Of a DNA stretch of 64,000 nucleotides, positions 26,294 through 36,652 are shown in pieces. The DNA comes from Bacteroidales bacterium (GTDB taxonomy: Bacteria; Bacteroidota; Bacteroidia; Bacteroidales; UBA932), in assembly GCA_017428725.1 (NCBI GenBank), contig JAFRQH010000030.1, positions 26,959 to 90,958 on the forward strand, read 5' to 3'. The first letter of the stretch is position 1, and each line of letters starts with the position of its first letter. The position numbers and the translations under genes are program-made. The notes beneath the pieces are model-generated. The model had not been told where the DNA came from. It ran no database searches and saw nothing but the letters and a program-made list of their open reading frames with translations.

Positions 26294-27196
26294 CTAGCGC
26301 GTCATCCGCACCACGATGGAAAGCGGAAGGGCCTTGCCGAAGCGGTCGCCCAGGGCCAGCTCGCCACTCTCAAGGGTACCGACGCGCATCGCCTGGCGCA
26401 CCACAGTCTCACCCAGCAGCGCGGAAAAGCCGTTGGAGTAGAGGTTCAGGACCATAAACGCATCCTGCGGGGAAAGGATCTGCCCCACCGTGCGGAGCAT
26501 CTCGAAGAGGCACTCGTCGAGCTTCCACTTCTCGCCGTCCGGACCGTGGCCGTAGGCGGGCGGATCGAGGATGATGCCGTCGTAGCGGTTGCCGCGCTTC
26601 GCCTCGCGCCGGGCGAACTTCATCGCGTCCTCCACCACCCAGCGGATGCCCTCCAGGCCGCTGTGCTCCATATTGCCGCGGGCCCAGGTGACCACCTGCC
26701 GGACGGAGTCCAGGTGTGTCACATCGGCCCCGGCGACCTTGGCGGCGAGCGACGCCCCGCCCGTGTATGCGAAGAGGTTGAGCACGCGCGGAGCGCGGCC
26801 GAGCCGCTCCTTGAGGGCTCCGGTCTGCCGGTAGATATAATCCCAGTTAGGAGCCTGCTCCGGGAACACGCCCACGTGCTTGAAAGACGTGAGCCCCAGG
26901 CGCAATTCCATCCTCAACCCGACAGTATTTCCATAACCGATCCACCACTGGTCGTCCATCTTGCGGAGGCGGTTCCACGTGCCGCTGTCCTCCTTGCCGG
27001 CCTTGCCGAATCCAGCGCCAGGCGTAAAACTCGTGTGCGCCATCCGGCGCCACTCGGCATCGGACAAAGACTTGTCCCAGAGCGCCTTGGGCTCGGGCCT
27101 GGAGAGCACGTAGGAGCCGAAGCGCTCGAGCTTCGCGCCCGCGCCGCTGTCGATCAGCTCGTAGTCTTTCCAGCTGGATGAGGGGAACTCTGCCAT
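26294..27196 (-). CDS. Class I SAM-dependent methyltransferase (RlmI/RlmK-like)
   Basis: 300 residues. The SAM-binding part is LNLFAYTGGASLAAKVAGAD followed by HLDSVRQVVTWARGN, and the catalytic region is ILDPPAYGHGPDGEKWK. This pattern matches the rRNA large-subunit methyltransferases of the RlmI/RlmK/RlmL type, but without the PUA domain of RlmI. The exact target nucleotide cannot be deduced. It starts 11 bases after the DUF2723 gene and is probably co-transcribed with it. Confidence 0.85.
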   Translation of the reverse strand: MAEFPSSSWKDYELIDSGAGAKLERFGSYVLSRPEPKALWDKSLSDAEWRRMAHTSFTPGAGFGKAGKEDSGTWNRLRKMDDQWWIGYGNTVGLRMELRLGLTSFKHVGVFPEQAPNWDYIYRQTGALKERLGRAPRVLNLFAYTGGASLAAKVAGADVTHLDSVRQVVTWARGNMEHSGLEGIRWVVEDAMKFARREAKRGNRYDGIILDPPAYGHGPDGEKWKLDECLFEMLRTVGQILSPQDAFMVLNLYSNGFSALLGETVVRQAMRVGTLESGELALGDRFGKALPLSIVVRMTR

Positions 27197-27207
27197 CGCG
27201 GAACGGT

Positions 27208-30200
27208 TTAGGAAGCTTCGGCGGTTTCGCCGGCCAGGTCGACCAGGGCCGACAGGCCGTCGGTGAGTTTCTTGCCGAGTTCGCCGTCGCCGTTCTCCTT
27301 CATCACGTCGGCGAGGAAGTAGATGTACTGGCCCACGAGCTCGAACTCATCTTTGGCCCAGTCGTAGAACTCGATGTAGAACTTGGCGCTGGACAGCAGC
27401 TCCAGGCCCATCTGCGTCCCCAGCTGGCGGGCCTTTTCGGGCTGGCCGAGCTTGTAGTAGTCCTCGATGAGCGAAACGACCATATAGTCGTTGCCGGAGA
27501 AGCCCACGGGGACCGTCTCCAGCGGATAGTGCTGCATCACCTCGCAGCATTTGTCCACCATCGCCAGGGCGCGGTCTTTCTCGCCGGCTTTCATGAAGGC
27601 GTCCGCGCAAGTGACGAACAGGCTGCGGATGGACATCACGCCCAGGTGGGTGTACATATTCTGGTAATCAATGAAATAGTCGTCACGCGCCAGCTCGTCC
27701 CACGAGTAGACCTGCGTCATCCGGTGGTATAGTTCGTCCGTGTCCACGAACCCGGCCTGGGTGGTGGTGGTCTTGTTCTTGACCGGGACGAACTTGAAGG
27801 AATAGCCGCAGAACTCAAGGTACTCCTTGACGCCGACGTTGAGGTCGCCGGCCATGTTGAGGAAATGCAGCGGGCGGTCCCACTGGTAGCCTGCCAGCAG
27901 GTCGAGCAGGAACAGCTCCGGCTTGCTGATGTAGTCCTTGTCCTTGGAGATGGTCAGCACGATGGAGTCGGGGATCTGCGCCTCGTACTTGGCATCCATG
28001 ATGCCGTACTTGATGACGTTCTCCTTGTTGACCGGCATCACGATCTTGCGCGAGGGGATGTAGTCCACCTTGCGGCCGCTGGTCATCGGGGCCTTGATCT
28101 GAGGATGCTTGAAGACGGCCATCACGTCCTGGATGGACATCTCGCGCTCCTGCGTGTCGTAGATCGGGATCCACTCGTTGGTCCCGTAGAGGTACTGCTC
28201 CTGGCCGACCGTGATCGGGAGCGGGGCGGACTTGTTGGAGGCCCACTTCATCTGGTCGATGTACCAGTCGGTGCCGAGCAGCGAGGTGTTGCAGATGCGC
28301 ACGTCCGTGCGGACGTCCTCCACCTCCTGGGCATACCAGAGCGGGAAGGTATCGTTGTCGCCGTGGGTGACGAGGATGCCGTCGGGGCCCACGGATTCGA
28401 GGTAGTTGCGCGCCATCTCCACGGCCGTGCGGCGGTTGGAGCGGTCGTGGTCGTCCCAGTTCTGGGCGGCCATCTGCACGGGCACGGCCAGGCACACGGC
28501 CGTAAGCGCACCGGCGGTCAGCAGGCTGCCACGGCCCTTGCGGGCGCCGTCGATCCAGCTGAACAGCGCCGCCACGGCCAGGCCCGCCCAGGCACTGAAG
28601 AAATAGAAGGATCCCGCGTACGCATAGTCGCGCTCACGCACCTGGAAGGGCGGTTGGTTGAGGTAGAGCACGATGGCGATGCCCGTCATGAAGAACATCA
28701 GGAAGGTCAGCCAGCAGCCGCGCTTGTCGCGGTCGAACTGGAAGAACAGGCCCAGCAGGCCCAGCAGCAGCGGCAGGAAGAAATAGTGGTTCTTGCCTTT
28801 GTCGTCCGCCAGGATGCCGGGGGCGTCGCTCTGGTCCCCCAGGCGGATGTCGTCGATGAACTTCACGCCGCTCTCCCAGTTGCCGTGGAAGATATTGCCG
28901 GGGCTGGGGGCGTGGATCTGGTTCTGGCGCCCGGCGAAGTTCCACATGAAGTAGCGCCAGTACATCCAGTTGAGCTGGTAGTCGAAGAAGTAGGTCAGGT
29001 TGGCGCCGAACATGGGCTTGCGGACGGAACTGCCCGCCACGCGGTGGCCCTTGCCGTCGGTGTAGGTCTCGTAGAACTGCTCGTAGCTGCCGTCGGGGCT
29101 GGTACTCCACATCCGCGGGAAGAGCATCTTGCCGGCAGCGGTGTAGCGGGCGTCGATCGGGCCGTCCACTTTCTTGTATTTCCCGTCCAGGGGCGCCCAG
29201 TAGGTCGAAGTCTTGAGATCATAGGGGGCCCCGTAGTACTGTCCGTAGACAAGCGGCGTGGAGCCGTACTGCTCACGGGAGAGGTAGCGCACGAGGGTGA
29301 AGGCGTTGTCGGGCTGGTACTCGTTGGTCGGGGTCTTGGCGCAGGAGCGGATGATGTCGATGCTGAACACCGAGAAGCCGATCACGATCGTGGTGACGCA
29401 CAGCAGGGCCGTGTTCAGGAAGACCTTCTGCTGCTTGAGGGTGCGGAAGAGCCCCCAGAAGCAGAGCGCCAGCAGGGCGGCCAGGAAGAAGGCGGCACCG
29501 CTGTTGTACGGCAGGCCGAGCACATTGACGAAGAAGAGGTCGAAGTAGGCTGCCAGCTTGGGCAGGTAGGGCACGACGATGAATACCAGCAGCGCCAGGA
29601 TCAGCACGCCGATGAGCAGGATCTTGACCAGCTCCCAGAAGGTGAAGGGACGGTCCTCCCGGCGGCGGTAGTAATACATGAAGACGAGCGCCGGGATGGC
29701 GAGCAGGTTGAGCAGGTGCACACCGATGCTCAGGCCCATCAGGAAAGCGATCAGCACGACCCAGCGCAGGGCGTGGGGCTCATCCGCCCGGTCGTACCAG
29801 CGGGTCATCACCCAGAAAACGGAGGCGGTGAACAGCGAGGACATCGCGTAGACCTCCCCCTCGACGGCGGAGAACCAGAAGGTGTCGGAGAAGGTATATA
29901 CCAGCGCCCCCACCAGGCCGGAGCCGAAGATGGCGAGGGCCTGTGCCGTGCTGTATGTGCCGTCCGCGGCAGGCTTCACCAGCCGCTTCGCCAGCCAGAC
30001 GATGGTCAGGTACAGGAAGAAAATCGTGAGCCCGGAACACAGGGCGCTCATCGCATTGACCAGGATGGCGGCGTGCATGTTGTCGCCGAACAGGGTGAAG
30101 ATGCGGGCGAAGAGCTGGAACACCGGGTTTCCCGGCGGATGCCCCACCTCGAGTTTGTAGGAAGATGCGATGAACTCGCCGCAGTCCCAGAAGGAGGCGG

Positions 30201-30294
30201 AGGGCTCGATGGTCAGCAGATAGGTGACGGTCGAGACCACGAAGGCGAGCGCCGCACAAATCCGGTTCCACAGGGTGAATTTCTTCTCGTTCAT
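27208..30294 (-). CDS. DUF2723 multi-pass membrane glycosyltransferase-like protein (GT117/TMEM260 family)
   Basis: 1028 residues from ATG 30294 (MNEKKFTLWNRICAAL). The N-terminal half has roughly a dozen transmembrane helices and the family signature SFWDCGEFIASSYKLEVGHP with the Asp/Glu pair expected of GT-C enzymes. The C-terminal part (about 600-1028) is periplasmic and includes helical repeat-like segments. The eukaryotic relative TMEM260 is a protein O-mannosyltransferase, so protein O-glycosylation in the periplasm is plausible but unproven. The -7 box ends 6 bases before the start codon. Confidence 0.88.
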   Translation of the reverse strand: MNEKKFTLWNRICAALAFVVSTVTYLLTIEPSASFWDCGEFIASSYKLEVGHPPGNPVFQLFARIFTLFGDNMHAAILVNAMSALCSGLTIFFLYLTIVWLAKRLVKPAADGTYSTAQALAIFGSGLVGALVYTFSDTFWFSAVEGEVYAMSSLFTASVFWVMTRWYDRADEPHALRWVVLIAFLMGLSIGVHLLNLLAIPALVFMYYYRRREDRPFTFWELVKILLIGVLILALLVFIVVPYLPKLAAYFDLFFVNVLGLPYNSGAAFFLAALLALCFWGLFRTLKQQKVFLNTALLCVTTIVIGFSVFSIDIIRSCAKTPTNEYQPDNAFTLVRYLSREQYGSTPLVYGQYYGAPYDLKTSTYWAPLDGKYKKVDGPIDARYTAAGKMLFPRMWSTSPDGSYEQFYETYTDGKGHRVAGSSVRKPMFGANLTYFFDYQLNWMYWRYFMWNFAGRQNQIHAPSPGNIFHGNWESGVKFIDDIRLGDQSDAPGILADDKGKNHYFFLPLLLGLLGLFFQFDRDKRGCWLTFLMFFMTGIAIVLYLNQPPFQVRERDYAYAGSFYFFSAWAGLAVAALFSWIDGARKGRGSLLTAGALTAVCLAVPVQMAAQNWDDHDRSNRRTAVEMARNYLESVGPDGILVTHGDNDTFPLWYAQEVEDVRTDVRICNTSLLGTDWYIDQMKWASNKSAPLPITVGQEQYLYGTNEWIPIYDTQEREMSIQDVMAVFKHPQIKAPMTSGRKVDYIPSRKIVMPVNKENVIKYGIMDAKYEAQIPDSIVLTISKDKDYISKPELFLLDLLAGYQWDRPLHFLNMAGDLNVGVKEYLEFCGYSFKFVPVKNKTTTTQAGFVDTDELYHRMTQVYSWDELARDDYFIDYQNMYTHLGVMSIRSLFVTCADAFMKAGEKDRALAMVDKCCEVMQHYPLETVPVGFSGNDYMVVSLIEDYYKLGQPEKARQLGTQMGLELLSSAKFYIEFYDWAKDEFELVGQYIYFLADVMKENGDGELGKKLTDGLSALVDLAGETAEAS

Positions 30295-30300
30295 AACCTG

Positions 30301-30308
30301 CAAAGGTA
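30301..30308 (-). promoter_or_regulatory. -7 box of the DUF2723 gene, nearly leaderless
   Basis: TACCTTTG read leftward with only 6 bases to the ATG. It is back-to-back with the SUI1-like gene's box (30323-30330) within 30 bases, so the two promoters overlap. Confidence 0.65.
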
Positions 30309-30322
30309 CAATTAAAAATCCT

Positions 30323-30330
30323 TATCTTTG
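30323..30330 (+). promoter_or_regulatory. -7 box of the SUI1-like gene
   Basis: TATCTTTG, 17 bases before the ATG at 30348. Confidence 0.65.
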
Positions 30331-30347
30331 CAAAAATTATCCCAGCG

Positions 30348-30695
30348 ATGGCACAACAGGATTGGAAAAGCCGCCTGGGGGTCGTCTACTCCACGAACCC
30401 CGACTTCCAGTATGAGACGGTGCAGGACGCGCCGCAGGCCGAGACCCTGCCGCCCGGACGGCAGCGCCTGGTCGTGCGCATCGACCGGCGCCAGCGCGCC
30501 GGCAAGCAGGTCACGCTGGTCGAGGGCTTCGTCGGCAGCCAGGCCGACCTCGCCGCCCTCGCCAAGACCCTCAAGACCAAGTGCGGGGTGGGCGGCACGG
30601 CCAAGGACGGAGAGATCACCATCCAGGGCGACCTGCGCGACAAGGTGGTCTCGCTGCTGACCGGGATGGGCTACAATGCCAAACGGGGCAACTAG
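30348..30695 (+). CDS. SUI1/eIF1-like translation initiation factor
   Basis: 115 residues. The C-terminal two thirds form the SUI1 fold: RLVVRIDRRQRAGKQVTLVE, LAALAKTLKTKCGVGGTAKD and EITIQGDLRDKVVSLLTGMG. Eukaryotic eIF1 checks start-codon choice; bacterial YciH relatives influence initiation fidelity. Here this may matter because many mRNAs appear leaderless or lack a Shine-Dalgarno site (inference). First gene of a rightward unit with DUF4271, hemD, rnpA and yidD. Confidence 0.9.
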   Translation: MAQQDWKSRLGVVYSTNPDFQYETVQDAPQAETLPPGRQRLVVRIDRRQRAGKQVTLVEGFVGSQADLAALAKTLKTKCGVGGTAKDGEITIQGDLRDKVVSLLTGMGYNAKRGN

Positions 30696-30698
30696 GCG

Positions 30699-31406
30699 AT
30701 GGAGGAGGTCTTCAAAAGCGGCTCGCTGGTGATGTCCTCCAGCCCGGTGACGGACCTCGCGCAGGCCGTCCGCTGGGGCGAGCTTCCCACCAACCGGACC
30801 CTCGCCGTCGCCGCCGTCCTCCTGCTGGTCCTCGCCCTGCCGGACCTGCTGCGGCTCGCCCCGGGCCTGCTCTACAGCTTCGACCGCACCCGCGGATCCG
30901 CCGAACTGGAGCACAGCCTCGGAGCTGCCCGGACGCGCAACCTCGTCGCCCTGACCTTCATCCTCCCCTTCTGCCTGATGCTGGACCGATACGCCCTGCT
31001 CCGGCCCCGGTTCTGGTCCCTGATCCCCCCGCAGTGGAGCGCTCCCGCCGCCCTCGGCCTGATGGTCGCCTTCCTGCTGGTCCGCGCCCTGTGCTACGCC
31101 CTGTTCCGGCCCCGGCGGCTCGGCTCCGAGGAATCCGCCACGCTCCGGCACCTGCCCTACAACTACTTCATCCTGACCGCCGTGCTGACCCTGCTCACCG
31201 CCGGCGTCTGCGCCGTCGCGCACGTCCCGGACGACGTTGTCCGGACGATCCTCTACTGGGAAACCGGGCTCCTTTGGGGCTTCACCCTGGTCCGTTCCGC
31301 GCAATTTTTGGACGGTAAAGGTTTCGGATTCACAACATTTTTGTATCTTTGCGGGCTCGAAATTGTACCAGCTGCCCTGTTGGTAGCAGTTGTTTTGTTA
31401 TTTTGA
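30699..31406 (+). CDS. DUF4271 integral membrane protein
   Basis: 235 residues with about six transmembrane helices (for example TLAVAAVLLLVLALPDLL, NLVALTFILPFCLML, EIVPAALLVAVVLLF). Gene order just upstream of uroporphyrinogen-III synthase is typical of Bacteroidales DUF4271, whose function is unknown. It starts 3 bases after the SUI1-like gene. A strong -7-like box lies inside its 3' end and may drive hemD. Confidence 0.82.
   Translation: MEEVFKSGSLVMSSSPVTDLAQAVRWGELPTNRTLAVAAVLLLVLALPDLLRLAPGLLYSFDRTRGSAELEHSLGAARTRNLVALTFILPFCLMLDRYALLRPRFWSLIPPQWSAPAALGLMVAFLLVRALCYALFRPRRLGSEESATLRHLPYNYFILTAVLTLLTAGVCAVAHVPDDVVRTILYWETGLLWGFTLVRSAQFLDGKGFGFTTFLYLCGLEIVPAALLVAVVLLF
31344..31351 (+). 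promoter_or_regulatory. Internal -7 box ahead of hemD
   Basis: TATCTTTG within the coding end of the DUF4271 gene, in a locally AT-rich stretch that departs from the GC-rich surroundings. It would give a 70-base leader for hemD. Confidence 0.5.
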
Positions 31407-31421
31407 ACGTTTTGCCGCAAG

Positions 31422-32156
31422 ATGAAGATCCTGATATCCCAGCACGTCCCTTCCAATCTCGCACCTTACGAGGTTCTGCAGAAGCATTTCGGCGCCGAGC
31501 TCGATTTCCATCCCTTTTTCCTCATCGAGCCCCTCTCCTCCAAGGAATTCCGCGCCGAGCACATCAACCTCCCCGACTATACCGCCATCGTCTTCTCCTC
31601 CCGCCACGCCATCGACGCGTATTTCAAGCTCTGCGAGGAGATGCGTTTCAAGGTCCCCGAGACGATGAAATATTTCTGCTCCACGGAAGCCGTGGCGATG
31701 TACCTGCAGAAACACATCGTCTACCGCAAGCGCAAGATCTTCTTCGGGACCGGCACGCCGGCCTCCATCGTTGCGCTCGTCACCGCCAAGCACAAGGGCG
31801 AGAAATTCCTCATCACGACCACCGAAGGGTCCGACACCACCCAGATCACCTCGCTGTTCTCCGCCGCCAAGCTGGACTACACCGTGGGCGTCCTGGTCAA
31901 GCCCGTGCCGCAGGACCTCCACACGCTGGACATGGCCTCCTATGACCTGGCGGTGCTGTGCAACTCCGCCGACGTGATGTCCCTGAAGGAGAACTTCCCC
32001 GGTTTCCGGCAGGGAGACCTCAAGTTCATCTCCTTCGGCAAGGCCGTGGTGCGCTCCCTGGAGGACGCCGGCTATGAGATTTCCCTCAAGGCTCCGACCC
32101 CGGAGGCCACTTCCATCAGCAAGGCTGTCGAACTCTATCTCAAATCCCTGCAGTAG
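31422..32156 (+). CDS. hemD: Uroporphyrinogen-III synthase-like protein
   Basis: 244 residues, two-domain HemD fold: [46 protein letters not shown], then [15 protein letters not shown] and [19 protein letters not shown]. HemD closes the tetrapyrrole ring in haem synthesis; the family is divergent and no other haem gene is nearby, so activity is probable rather than certain. rnpA begins directly after the stop codon. Confidence 0.82.
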   Translation: MKILISQHVPSNLAPYEVLQKHFGAELDFHPFFLIEPLSSKEFRAEHINLPDYTAIVFSSRHAIDAYFKLCEEMRFKVPETMKYFCSTEAVAMYLQKHIVYRKRKIFFGTGTPASIVALVTAKHKGEKFLITTTEGSDTTQITSLFSAAKLDYTVGVLVKPVPQDLHTLDMASYDLAVLCNSADVMSLKENFPGFRQGDLKFISFGKAVVRSLEDAGYEISLKAPTPEATSISKAVELYLKSLQ

Positions 32157-32531
32157 ATGACTTCTCCGCAAGGCCATACCCTCCCCAAGGAGGAGCGGCT
32201 GTGCGGGAAGACAACCGTCTCCGCACTCATTTCCGACGGGAAGTGGGGCGCGACGGCGCATCTCAAATACTGCTGGGCCGCCGGGCGCGGCACGGGCTGC
32301 AACCGCCTGCTGGTGTCCGTGCCCAAGAAGTTCTTCAAGCGCGCCGTCCGGCGCAATCTCCTGAAGCGCCGCCTGCGCGAGGCCTACCGTCTCCGGAAGG
32401 AGCGGCTCGCCGCCACGGGCGTGGACCTGATGCTCGCCTACTCCCACGCGGAAATCGCTGGATTCCAGACTCTTTACGAAGAGGTCGGGGACATCCTGGA
32501 CCGGATCAACGCCAAGGTGCAGACGCTATGA
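32157..32531 (+). CDS. rnpA: Ribonuclease P protein component
   Basis: 124 residues. The RNA-binding signature is [19 protein letters not shown], preceded by the [17 protein letters not shown] strand. Assists the catalytic RNA in trimming tRNA 5' ends. It starts at the base after the hemD stop and overlaps yidD by 4 bases. Confidence 0.93.
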   Translation: MTSPQGHTLPKEERLCGKTTVSALISDGKWGATAHLKYCWAAGRGTGCNRLLVSVPKKFFKRAVRRNLLKRRLREAYRLRKERLAATGVDLMLAYSHAEIAGFQTLYEEVGDILDRINAKVQTL

Positions 32532-32767
32532 CCTTCGGACAAGCCTGCAAGCGGGTGCTTTCCGCGCCCTTCATCCTGCTGATCAAGTTCTACCAGCTCT
32601 GCATATCGCCCCTCAAGCCGCCGAGCTGCCGCTTCACGCCCACCTGTTCGCAGTACGCCCTCGAGGCGTTCCGCAAATACGGTCCCTTCAAAGGATTCTG
32701 GCTGAGTCTCAAGCGGATACTCCGCTGCCATCCCTGGGGCGGCAGCGGTTACGACCCGGTGCCATAG
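32528..32767 (+). CDS. yidD: Membrane protein insertion efficiency factor YidD
   Basis: 79 residues from ATG 32528. Short amphipathic protein with the family signature [20 protein letters not shown] followed by [14 protein letters not shown]. Helps YidC-dependent insertion at the inner membrane. The rnpA-yidD order is conserved across bacteria, which supports both calls. Confidence 0.93.
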   Translation: MTFGQACKRVLSAPFILLIKFYQLCISPLKPPSCRFTPTCSQYALEAFRKYGPFKGFWLSLKRILRCHPWGGSGYDPVP

Positions 32768-32786
32768 GGATTGCCAAAATATTTGC

Positions 32787-32794
32787 TATCTTTG
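32787..32794 (+). promoter_or_regulatory. -7 box of tkt
   Basis: TATCTTTG, 36 bases before the tkt ATG. Because the following genes are spaced by 0-3 bases or overlap, this is the only promoter seen for tkt, lepA and the whole kinase/PqqD/ABC cassette. Confidence 0.65.
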
Positions 32795-32830
32795 TACGTT
32801 TTAGAAACAATCAACTAAACCTATACAGAA

Positions 32831-34855
32831 ATGGCAAATCCTATCAGCGTCCTCAATCGCGCAGCGGACAACATCCGCATCCTGGCGGCAGCATCTGTCG
32901 AGAAAGCCAAGTCCGGACACCCGGGCGGAGCAATGGGTGGAGCAGACTTCATCAACGTGCTCTATTCCGAATACCTCAAGTACGACCCCAAGGACCCTTC
33001 CTGGGCCGGCCGTGACCGTTTCTTCCTCGATCCGGGCCATATGGCCCCGATGCTCTACAGCCAGCTGTGCCTGGCCGGCAAGTTCACCCTCGACGAGCTC
33101 GCCAACCTCCGCCAGTGGGACGCCCCCACGACCGGACATCCCGAGCTCAACGTAGCGCGCGGGATCGAGAACACTTCCGGTCCCCTCGGCCAGGGCCACG
33201 TGCTCGCCATCGGCGCCGCCATCGCCGCCAAGTTCCTGGCCGCCCGCACCGGCAACCCGACCTTCTCCCGCGAGACCATCTACGCCTACATCTCCGACGG
33301 CGGCATCGAGGAGGAGATCAGCCAGGGCGGCGCCCGCATCGCCTCCGTCCTCGGGCTGGACAACCTGATCGTCTTCTACGACTCCAACGACATCCAGCTC
33401 TCCACCAAGACGGACGTCGTGATGAACGAAGACACGGCCGCCAAGTACCGCGCCTTCGGCTGGGAGGTCATCGAGATCGACGGCAACGACGTCGCGCAGA
33501 TCCGCTGCGCGCTGGACGCCGCCAAGAAGGTCCAGGGCAAGCCCACGATGATCATCGGCAAGTGCATCATGGGCAAGGGCGCCCTCAAGGCCGACGGCAG
33601 CTCCTTCGAGCGCGACTGCAAGACCCACGGCGCGCCGCTGGGCGGCGACGCCTTCGTCAACACGGTCAAGAACCTCGGCGGAGACCCCGAGCACCCGTTC
33701 GCCATCTTCGACGATGTCAAGGAACTCTACGCCAAGCGCGCTGAGGAGCTCGCCTCCATCGTGGCGGAGCGCAAGGCCGAGGAGAAGGCCTGGGCCGCCG
33801 CCAATCCCGAGAAGGCTGCCCAGCTGGCCGACTGGCTGAGCGGCAAGGCCCCGAAGATCGACTGGAGCAAGGTCGTCCAGAAGGACAACGACTCCACCCG
33901 TTCCGCCTCCGCGGCCTGCCTGTCCGCCCTCGCCGAGCAGGTGCCCAACATGGTCTGCGCCTCCGCCGACCTGTCCAACTCCGACAAGACCGACGGCTTC
34001 CTCAAGAAGACCACCGCCTTCAAGGCTGGCGACTTCTCCGGCGCCTTCTTCCAGGCCGGCGTGGCCGAGCTCACGATGGCCTGCTGCTGCATGGGCATGG
34101 CCCTGCACGGCGGCGTCATCCCCGCCTGCGGCACCTTCTTCGTCTTCTCCGACTACATGAAGCCGGCCGTGCGCATGGCCGCGCTGATGGAGATCCCCGT
34201 CAAGTTCATCTGGACCCACGACGCCTTCCGCGTCGGCGAGGACGGTCCGACCCACGAGCCCGTGGAGCAGGAAGCCCAGATCCGCCTGATGGAGAAGCTC
34301 AAGAACCACCACGGCCGGAATTCCGTCCTGGTGCTCCGCCCGGCCGACGCCAAGGAGACCACCGAGGCCTGGAAGATCGCGATGGAGAACACCGCCACCC
34401 CGACGGCCCTGCTGTTCTCCCGCCAGAACATCGCCAACCTCCCCGAGGGCAACGACTACAGCCAGGTGGCCAAGGGCGGCTACATCGTGGCCGGCTCCGA
34501 CGCGGATCCCGACGTCATCCTCGTGGCCTCCGGCTCCGAAGTCTCCACCCTGGAGGCTGGTGCCAAGCTGCTCCGCGCCGACGGCAAGAAAGTGCGCGTG
34601 GTCAGCGTCCCCTCCGAGGGTCTCTTCCGCCAGCAGAGCAAGGAGTACCAGCAGAGCGTCCTGCCCGCCGGCGTCAAGAAGTTCGGCATGACCGCCGGCC
34701 TGCCTGTCACGCTCCAGGGCCTCGTTCCCGAGTCCGAGGGCACCATCTGGGGCCTCGAGTCCTTCGGGTTCTCCGCTCCCTACAAGGTGCTGGACGAGAA
34801 GCTCGGCTACACCGCGGAGAACGTGTACAAACAGGTCAACAAGCTCTTCGAATAA
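32831..34855 (+). CDS. tkt: Transketolase
   Basis: 674 residues, thiamine-diphosphate enzyme of the pentose phosphate pathway. The N-terminal pyrophosphate domain has SGHPGGAMGGADFINVL, FFLDPGHMAPMLYS and GPLGQGHVLAIGAAIA; the pyrimidine domain has WTHDAFRVGEDGPTHEPVEQ; the C-terminal domain starts near DVILVASGSEV. Length and order are normal. lepA starts 3 bases after the stop. Confidence 0.97.
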   Translation: MANPISVLNRAADNIRILAAASVEKAKSGHPGGAMGGADFINVLYSEYLKYDPKDPSWAGRDRFFLDPGHMAPMLYSQLCLAGKFTLDELANLRQWDAPTTGHPELNVARGIENTSGPLGQGHVLAIGAAIAAKFLAARTGNPTFSRETIYAYISDGGIEEEISQGGARIASVLGLDNLIVFYDSNDIQLSTKTDVVMNEDTAAKYRAFGWEVIEIDGNDVAQIRCALDAAKKVQGKPTMIIGKCIMGKGALKADGSSFERDCKTHGAPLGGDAFVNTVKNLGGDPEHPFAIFDDVKELYAKRAEELASIVAERKAEEKAWAAANPEKAAQLADWLSGKAPKIDWSKVVQKDNDSTRSASAACLSALAEQVPNMVCASADLSNSDKTDGFLKKTTAFKAGDFSGAFFQAGVAELTMACCCMGMALHGGVIPACGTFFVFSDYMKPAVRMAALMEIPVKFIWTHDAFRVGEDGPTHEPVEQEAQIRLMEKLKNHHGRNSVLVLRPADAKETTEAWKIAMENTATPTALLFSRQNIANLPEGNDYSQVAKGGYIVAGSDADPDVILVASGSEVSTLEAGAKLLRADGKKVRVVSVPSEGLFRQQSKEYQQSVLPAGVKKFGMTAGLPVTLQGLVPESEGTIWGLESFGFSAPYKVLDEKLGYTAENVYKQVNKLFE

Positions 34856-34858
34856 GGG

Positions 34859-36649
34859 ATGAAGCACATTCGGAACTTCTGCATCATCGCCCACATCGAC
34901 CACGGCAAGAGCACGCTGGCGGACCGCCTGCTGGAGCTCACGCAGACCCTGGGGGCGCGTGATATGGAGAACCAGGTCCTGGACGACATGGACCTGGAGA
35001 AGGAGAAGGGCATCACGATCAAGAGCCACGCCATCCAGATGGTCTACAACTACCACGGAGAGGCCTACAAGCTCAACCTGATCGACACGCCGGGGCACGT
35101 GGATTTCTCCTATGAAGTTTCGAGAAGCATCGCCTCCTGCGAGGGCGCCCTCCTGGTCGTGGACGCCTCGCAGGGGATCCAGGCACAGACGATCTCCAAC
35201 CTGTACATGGCCATCGACCACGGGTTGGAGATCATCCCCGTGCTGAACAAGATCGACATGGATTCCGCCCAGGTGGACGTGGTCACCGACGAGGTCTGCG
35301 ACCTGCTGGGCTGCGATCCGGAGGACGTCTTCAAGGTCTCCGCCCGCACGGGCGAGGGCGTGCCGCCCATCCTGGACGCCATCGTGGAGAAGATCCCGGC
35401 CCCGCAGGGAGACCCCGAAGCGCCGCTCCAGGCCCTCATCTTCGACTCCGTGTTCAACTCCTTCCGCGGCGTGATCGCCTACTTCAAGATCAAGAACGGG
35501 TCCATCCGCAAGGGGGACAAGGTCAAGTTCTTCGCCACCGGGATGGACTACGAGGTCGAGGAGGTCGGTATCCTGAAGATGAAGCTCGTCCCCACGGGCA
35601 GCATCGGCTGCGGGGACGTGGGCTACGTGATCACGGGCATCAAGAGCGCCACCGAAGTCAAGGTGGGCGACACGATCACGCACGTGGCCAGGCCCTGCGC
35701 CGAGGCCATCGCCGGCTTCGAAGAGGTCAAGCCGATGGTCTTCGCGGGCATGTATCCCGTCCAGGCCGACAAGTTCGATGAACTGCGCGCCGTGCTGGAG
35801 AAGTTCCAGCTCAACGACGCCTCCTTCGTCTACGAGCCGGAGAGCTCGCTGGCGCTGGGCTCGGGCTTCCGCTGCGGATTCCTCGGTCTGCTGCACCTCG
35901 AGATCGTGCAGGAGCGCCTCTTCCGCGAATTCGACATGGACGTGATCACCACGGTCCCCAACGTCTCGTACAAGGTCTACACGACCCAGGGCGAGGTGGT
36001 GGACGTCCACAACCCGTCCGGGCTGCCGCCCCAGACGCTCATCGACCACATCGAGGAGCCGTACATCCGGGCGCAGATCATCTCCAAGTCCGAATTCTTC
36101 GGGCCCATCATGAAGCTCTGCCTGGACCGCCGCGGCACGCTCGCCGGCCAGCACTACATCACCGCCGACCGGGTCGAGCTTAACTACGACATGCCCCTGT
36201 CCGAGATCGTCTTCGACTTCTACGACAAGCTCAAGACCATCTCCAAGGGCTACGCCTCCTTCGACTACCACGTGACGGAGTTCCGGCCTGCGCGGCTGGT
36301 CCGCCTGGACATCCTGCTCAACGGCGAGCCCGCCGACGCGCTGTCCACGCTCATCCACGAAGACAACGCCTACGACTTCGGCCGCCGGATGTGCGTCAAA
36401 CTCAAGGACCTGATCCCGCGCCAGCAGTTTGACATCCCCATCCAGGCCGCCATCGGCGCCAAGATCATCGCCCGCGAGACCGTCAAGCAGGTGCGCAAGG
36501 ACGTCACCGCCAAGTGCTACGGCGGCGACGTGACGCGCAAGCGCAAACTGCTCGAGAAGCAGAAGGAAGGCAAGAAGCGGATGCGCCAGATCGGCACCGT
36601 GCAGGTGCCGCAAAGCGCCTTCATGGCCGTGCTCAAACTCGATTCTTAA
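34859..36649 (+). CDS. lepA: Elongation factor 4 (back-translocating GTPase)
   Basis: 596 residues, the usual length. GTPase motifs are [17 protein letters not shown] (G1), [15 protein letters not shown] (G3) and NKIDMDSA (G4). The EF4-specific C-terminal domain contains [20 protein letters not shown] and ends with [15 protein letters not shown]. Remodels stalled ribosomes. The next gene starts 3 bases later. Confidence 0.97.
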   Translation: MKHIRNFCIIAHIDHGKSTLADRLLELTQTLGARDMENQVLDDMDLEKEKGITIKSHAIQMVYNYHGEAYKLNLIDTPGHVDFSYEVSRSIASCEGALLVVDASQGIQAQTISNLYMAIDHGLEIIPVLNKIDMDSAQVDVVTDEVCDLLGCDPEDVFKVSARTGEGVPPILDAIVEKIPAPQGDPEAPLQALIFDSVFNSFRGVIAYFKIKNGSIRKGDKVKFFATGMDYEVEEVGILKMKLVPTGSIGCGDVGYVITGIKSATEVKVGDTITHVARPCAEAIAGFEEVKPMVFAGMYPVQADKFDELRAVLEKFQLNDASFVYEPESSLALGSGFRCGFLGLLHLEIVQERLFREFDMDVITTVPNVSYKVYTTQGEVVDVHNPSGLPPQTLIDHIEEPYIRAQIISKSEFFGPIMKLCLDRRGTLAGQHYITADRVELNYDMPLSEIVFDFYDKLKTISKGYASFDYHVTEFRPARLVRLDILLNGEPADALSTLIHEDNAYDFGRRMCVKLKDLIPRQQFDIPIQAAIGAKIIARETVKQVRKDVTAKCYGGDVTRKRKLLEKQKEGKKRMRQIGTVQVPQSAFMAVLKLDS

Positions 36650-36652
36650 CTT